Of a stretch of DNA of 64,000 bases, positions 58,874 through 64,000 are shown in pieces. The notes beneath the pieces are model-generated. The model ran no database searches and had not been told where the DNA came from. It worked only from the letters and a program-made list of their open reading frames with translations. Position numbers and translations under genes: made by a program. The DNA comes from Conoideocrella luteorostrata (Eukaryota > Ascomycota > Sordariomycetes > Hypocreales > Clavicipitaceae): NCBI GenBank assembly GCA_032433595.1, contig JASWJB010000160.1, positions 30,718 to 94,717 on the forward strand, in the 5' to 3' direction. Each line of letters starts with the position of its first letter. The stretch's first letter is position 1.

Positions 58874-59547
58874 ATGACAATGACCAATATTTGCCGTGGT
58901 TTGTCGCGTCTTTCTACTGCAGTGATGCCTTTCAAAAGATCCAGGCTGTACGTCGGACTATACGTTCGTGGAGGGTCACCAAAGATGCCAGGGAAGGAGG
59001 ACACGTGAGTTTCCCAAAACACTAGCCAGTCGAATAAAACCGCACCACCTCTGCTGACCCATTTTCTCTTTCCAGATACCACTGGGCGCTGTTGACGGGA
59101 CCCCAGACAGACCCAAAGCTAGGCTGCAGGCATGTCATGTATCACGTCAAGGAGAGGCTCGTTGTGGAGGGTGAGCCCAGAGTAGCCAGGAGGGTTTGGG
59201 AGTATACCACCGAATTCGACCGCACGCCAATGCTGCTAGTCCGAATTGCCATTGCAAAAGTCTCCAATATTCATCGACTCGAGAGAGCTTTGCAGAAAGT
59301 TCCCCTGTGCCCCGACAAGGAGGGATGGAATTGTGTGGAATGGGTCCGCGAGGCTATCCAGCTGGCGTCTCGTGAACGTGGTGCTTTGGGTCCTACAATC
59401 ACAGACTGGAGCGCCATTCGAGACAAAACCATGTGGTATGTCGACCAAAAGAAAGCCGCTCATCGATACGACGGGTTGGGCCTCCGGGCTGACCTTGCCA
59501 GAACGGCTACTTGGGATATGCTTGTGGATAGAGAGTTGATCAACTGA
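58874..59547 (+). CDS. Small conserved fungal protein, DUF6914-like
   Basis: Exons 58874-59004 and 59076-59547 (200 aa; GTGAGT donor and TTTCCAG acceptor). Features include RLYVGLYVRG, YHWALLTGP, MYHVKERL, a central VRIAIAKV segment and NCVEWVREAIQLA. The pattern of a YHW-ALL-GP strand followed by NCxxWVxxAI is, as I remember it, that of the DUF6914 family of short ascomycete proteins; its function is unknown. The NCVEWV motif is reminiscent of papain-like NlpC folds, but that is speculation. The ATG at 58874 is the first in frame; a second Met at 58880 is possible. No signal peptide is evident. Confidence 0.78.
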
Positions 59548-59639
59548 GTGGTGGCAAGATTCAAAGTGGCAAAGCGTGCTCATTGTTGATTAAATATGCA
59601 TCACGGGTTTTTTGTCTTTGTTTTGTTTTGTTTTCCTCA

Positions 59640-59830
59640 TCCTCTTCATCCTCTTCATCCTGTACATCCTCTGCATCTTCTACATCTTCTACATCTTCTA
59701 CGTCTTCTACATCTTCTACATCTTCTACATCTTCTACATCTTCTACATCTTCTACATCTTCTACATCTTCTACATCTTCTACATCTTCTACATCTTCTAC
59801 CATCTTCTACAATCTTCTTCATCTTCTAAA
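59640..59830. repeat. TTCTACATC nonamer microsatellite
   Basis: About fifteen near-perfect tandem copies of TTCTACATC, flanked by degenerate TCTTCATCC-like copies. The minus strand reads as an acidic Asp-Val-Glu repeat, an expected by-product of a 9-bp unit. Confidence 0.9.
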
Positions 59831-62800
59831 TCATCTTCATTTTCTTCATCTTTTCTTTTTCGATCGGAGGTGCTTAGTCATTTACTTTCGTCTTTTCATT
59901 TTCTCCCGTTAATCAACCGCGGCGGGATAAGCTACATGGGGCAAGCAAGAACAAGAGCAGGACCGAAGGGTTTGTCATGAGTTGGTTACACATACATAGC
60001 ATCATAAAAACGGTACGTAATCAACGTCCCTTTATCAGAGCGGAGTTGTTCGGCGCACAGCAGCCCCCGATCTAGTTTTCCCCGTTTGCTGGATTTCTTC
60101 GTCCTGCTCTGACATGGCTCGCTCATTTGAACAAACGAAGGAGACTCAAGGGCGAGGATACCCCATGTCTACCCCCTGCACGGCGCATCGCGGGCTTACG
60201 AGCTCCCAACGATGACACGAATGAATGAATGCATGGACTTTTTTCTTTCTGCGTTGGCTCGTGATTATGAATGATGATGATGATGTGTGGCGTACATTCT
60301 GTTGCATTTGCACAAGCTTTTGTCGGTCCTCCCCGAGCTGGTCCCTGCCACCCATTGAGTTTTTCGGCTCGGGCCCCGTGTGGAGTTTTAGCTATTGTCC
60401 GTATTCTGTTAGGGTGTGTGATGGTGATGGATGCTGACTCGGGTATAACAACGGAGCACTCCGTGGAAGTAACCAACTAGGCCGCAGACTTGACACTTGG
60501 GCTGGCTTGGGGGCAACGTCACAATCCCGACAACTTGGTATCATTGACGATGGTCCCGGTGCGGCGTGGCATCTTGATCGTACACGAAGCCCCACTAGCC
60601 GGCAGTGGTTCCGAGACGGGGACGTTCCTACAAGGCATGCGAACTGGCAAAAGAGTATCAATATAGATGGTAATATCATATTAATTATGTACTCCGTACT
60701 CCGTAGTTAGTTACTGTATTGATATGATGGGAGGATCCCGACGTGCCAAACGGCAGACGAGTGGGGACACTTTTGCTTCCACCATGGCAGTCGGTGGGTC
60801 CAGGGGGAGGCGACGAACACAGCATCTTCTCAAGGTGAAGAAAATTCGAACTTGCGAAACTGCTCGTGATGTGAAGTCTGAAACAAAAGGCGAGCAAGTT
60901 GCTCCGCACATCTGACCGATGGTGGGGGAAAGGGGCGAACGCGAACATGAACACGGCTAGCTTTTCACGAGGCTGCGTTCCGTGCGGGCGGGCGATAGAT
61001 TGTCTGTTGTCGGCAGGCAATGGCTTTGGTCTTCTTTGTTCGCGGTGAGCGTGCTTTGATTCTAATATGTTGTGCTGTGCAGTACAATGCTGTTTTGTTT
61101 TGTTTTGTTTTGTTTTACATTCACTTGCTCTTTGTGGTGATGTTGGAAGCACTCGCTATTACGACCTCTTTGCGTGCATCACTATGGCATGTATTCTCGT
61201 CGAGTTTATTCGAGCCGGGACTTGGGCGAGGCAGGTGTCAAGTACTCTCGAGGCGCCGGCCCCTTTTTTGTACTATTGTAAAATATAACCGGAGGTTAAC
61301 ATAGATATTAAAGTAACGCAGTAACTATAGATATAATTGTCAATAGTTAGATAGCGGCGGTGCACAAACCAGCGAGGCTTCAACAAGGCACATATCAGCA
61401 CAATTTTGTAGGTCTTCCATAGAGTATCTATCGCAAGCCAGACATTTACCAAAGTAAATGCATTGAGTCATGTCTCAGCCAGCAGTATTCATAGCGGCTC
61501 GGCATGACGCTAATGCTGTTCTTCGAGGGGGGGGGATCTTTACCGTCCCAAAGCAGTGGGAGGAAGAAAGAGACAATAGCTTTGGCCTGGCTGTGCCCAA
61601 CGTTGCTTTGTTTGCCGTGAATTATTGTTGTTGGTATCGACACACCTGGTTGACATATGACAAGCCTACCGAGCCGCGAGACCCAACTAGCCAGTCAGTC
61701 GCCATGAATCTCCACCGGCGGAGCCGCCCAATGAGCGAGCGAGTGACTGAGTGGCGTTGGTGCGTCACTGGTCAACGATGACGATGGCGATGATGATTGA
61801 TCCTCCCGTCGCCCATCGACCGTCGCCTGTCTCAACTGATCTTTCGGTCAGTCAATCCTTCGATCCATCGATCCATCGATCCATCAATCAGTCAATCGCC
61901 GAGACAAGGTTTTGCCAAAATGATGGAAATTCCATTGTTATTAGCTCGTCGTCCAGATTGCTGGCACTAGCCGAGCGCTGGTGAAGCCCCAGCCACTGCC
62001 CCTGCTCACACCCCTGCCCCAGCCAGCCGAGGGACCTTCGTCGCCTTGCACCAACCACCACCCTACTCCGTAAACAGTCCCGGATTGCCAGCCAGCCAGC
62101 CTCAAACCAAGTACCAGACGTGCACTGCCAGACCACCGACGGAGTGGTTCTTAGTCGCTGAGCCTTGTGAGCATCTCACTAGCGGCGCCTGCAGCACCAC
62201 CACAACCCTCGACAAGCGCCACCGCCCGTGCCAATCGCGGCCACCAGCACCAGCCCACGAGCAGTCTAATATCGGATTCTAGTTTCGAGGCAGCACCTCC
62301 GTGCCCCGTTGGCTGTTCGTGAAGGACTAGACAAGTGAGTCAGCGAGTACCAGTACCTACCAGTCGCCTAGCCAAGCCTAGCCCAGCCCAGTCCAGCCCG
62401 CCCTTCTTCTACTTACCCACCGGACTACGGAGTAGCTACACCAGAGTTACAGGAGCAGCAGCACATTGAACGCCTCCTGGCGGCTCAGCTCTGTTCCGCT
62501 GTATCAACTTGCTTCTGACACTTTGATGCAGTCTTTGAAACTCGACTCTGGCCTCACAACTGCACTTCTTCTCACCTGCTTCTCACATCTGGACGGGCAT
62601 TTCGAATTACTTTTTTTTTCCCTCTTCCCGTCTTGCCTGAACAATATCCCGAGCTTTGGTTGCTGCTTCTTCCTGGTTCCTCGTGCTCTCTGCTCTTCGC
62701 TCCCCGTCCACCCCGTCGCTTGCCGCATCAGAAAGCGCGAAACGCTCGACCCTCCTCCATCGCCAAACACCACCTCCTCTGACCGCCCGTGGCTGTCTTT

Positions 62801-62895
62801 CCCCCCTCCGCCGCTGGATACTCTACCCTGCCCTGCCCAGCCTAGGACGAAAGTCTCTCAATAACCCAAAGTCTTCTTTCAATCGTCGCGACAGA
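59831..62895. other. Long intergenic region and 5' leader of the Rac gene
   Basis: About 3 kb with no supported gene. It contains a TTTTG microsatellite (61092-61115), a GATCCATC-like repeat (61858-61890), and TACTCCGTA/TACGGAGTA copies at 60690, 60697, 62064 and 62426. The last 300 bases before 62896 are pyrimidine-rich, as in long leaders of highly expressed fungal genes. Confidence 0.5.
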
Positions 62896-63917
<1,022 letters not shown>

Positions 63918-64000
63918 AGCACATTCATATATGAAATACAGGCGAAAACGCGACGTCCCTATCAGCTATAAACATTTAATATACATATATATATATATAC

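Larger units (their letters stand above)
11042..62434. repeat. Dispersed TACGGAGTA / TACTCCGTA motif, 16 copies
   Basis: Exact copies start at 11042, 18366, 37398, 42872, 42879, 44259, 45268, 45634, 56986, 57203, 57769, 57893, 60690, 60697, 62064 and 62426. Two places have head-to-tail overlapping pairs. All lie outside the coding exons called here. A random 64-kb sequence would hold about 0.5 copies on both strands together. Confidence 0.85.

Noticed and set aside
59561..59803. Acidic 80-residue protein on the minus strand
   Set aside because: It is a translation of the 9-bp microsatellite with no other support.

Overview
The window looks like nuclear DNA of a filamentous ascomycete (Pezizomycotina, most probably Sordariomycetes/Hypocreales). 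Genes carry short GT-AG introns (about 47-200 nt) with CTAAC-type branch points. There is a fungal non-reducing polyketide synthase with an AflJ/AflR-type regulator pair, LysM, GH18 and GH79 secreted proteins, and the core eukaryotic genes SURF1, CENP-T, mitochondrial 2-methylcitrate dehydratase and Rac GTPase. No CRISPR, rRNA or convincing tRNA gene was seen. Exon joins were worked out by hand from splice signals, reading frame and remembered family conservation.

1-13.0 kb is a secondary-metabolite cluster cut by the left edge. It holds the first 32 codons of a metallo-beta-lactamase-type thioesterase (minus strand), a divergent SAT-KS-AT-PT-ACP polyketide synthase without its own thioesterase, a scytalone-dehydratase-like enzyme, a naphthol-reductase-like SDR, an AflJ-like coactivator and an AflR-like Zn2Cys6 regulator. 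This set matches the logic of emodin/chrysophanol/monodictyphenone-type anthraquinone clusters better than DHN melanin. The synthase and thioesterase would make an anthrone or related aromatic, the dehydratase and reductase would deoxygenate it, and the AflJ/AflR pair would control the set. An anthrone oxidase and further tailoring genes would be expected to the left of base 1.

13-20 kb holds a complete miniature LTR element (TRIM) with target-site duplication, a secreted amidase-family protein and a DUF7730-like protein. 20.5-30.7 kb is an island of secreted proteins: a six-LysM protein, an astacin-like metalloprotease, a GH18 chitinase with a frameshifted tail, and an SGNH hydrolase with a large C-terminal domain; a GNAT acetyltransferase follows. 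30.7-38.5 kb is gene-poor, with one enterotoxin-A-like ADP-ribosyltransferase gene and a decayed zinc-cluster fragment. 38.5-42.6 kb holds a GH79 glycosidase and 2-methylcitrate dehydratase.

42.6-51.8 kb is a decayed, partly AT-rich stretch: ankyrin-repeat relic, tRNA-like boxes, kinase-like gene, 20-bp tandem repeat, an S8 protease homologue without its catalytic histidine, and a truncated P450 pseudogene. 52.5-64 kb is core genome: SURF1, CENP-T, a DUF6914-like small protein and Rac, separated by long simple-sequence-rich intergenic DNA. A 9-bp motif, TACGGAGTA/TACTCCGTA, occurs at least 16 times across the window and never inside a called coding exon.
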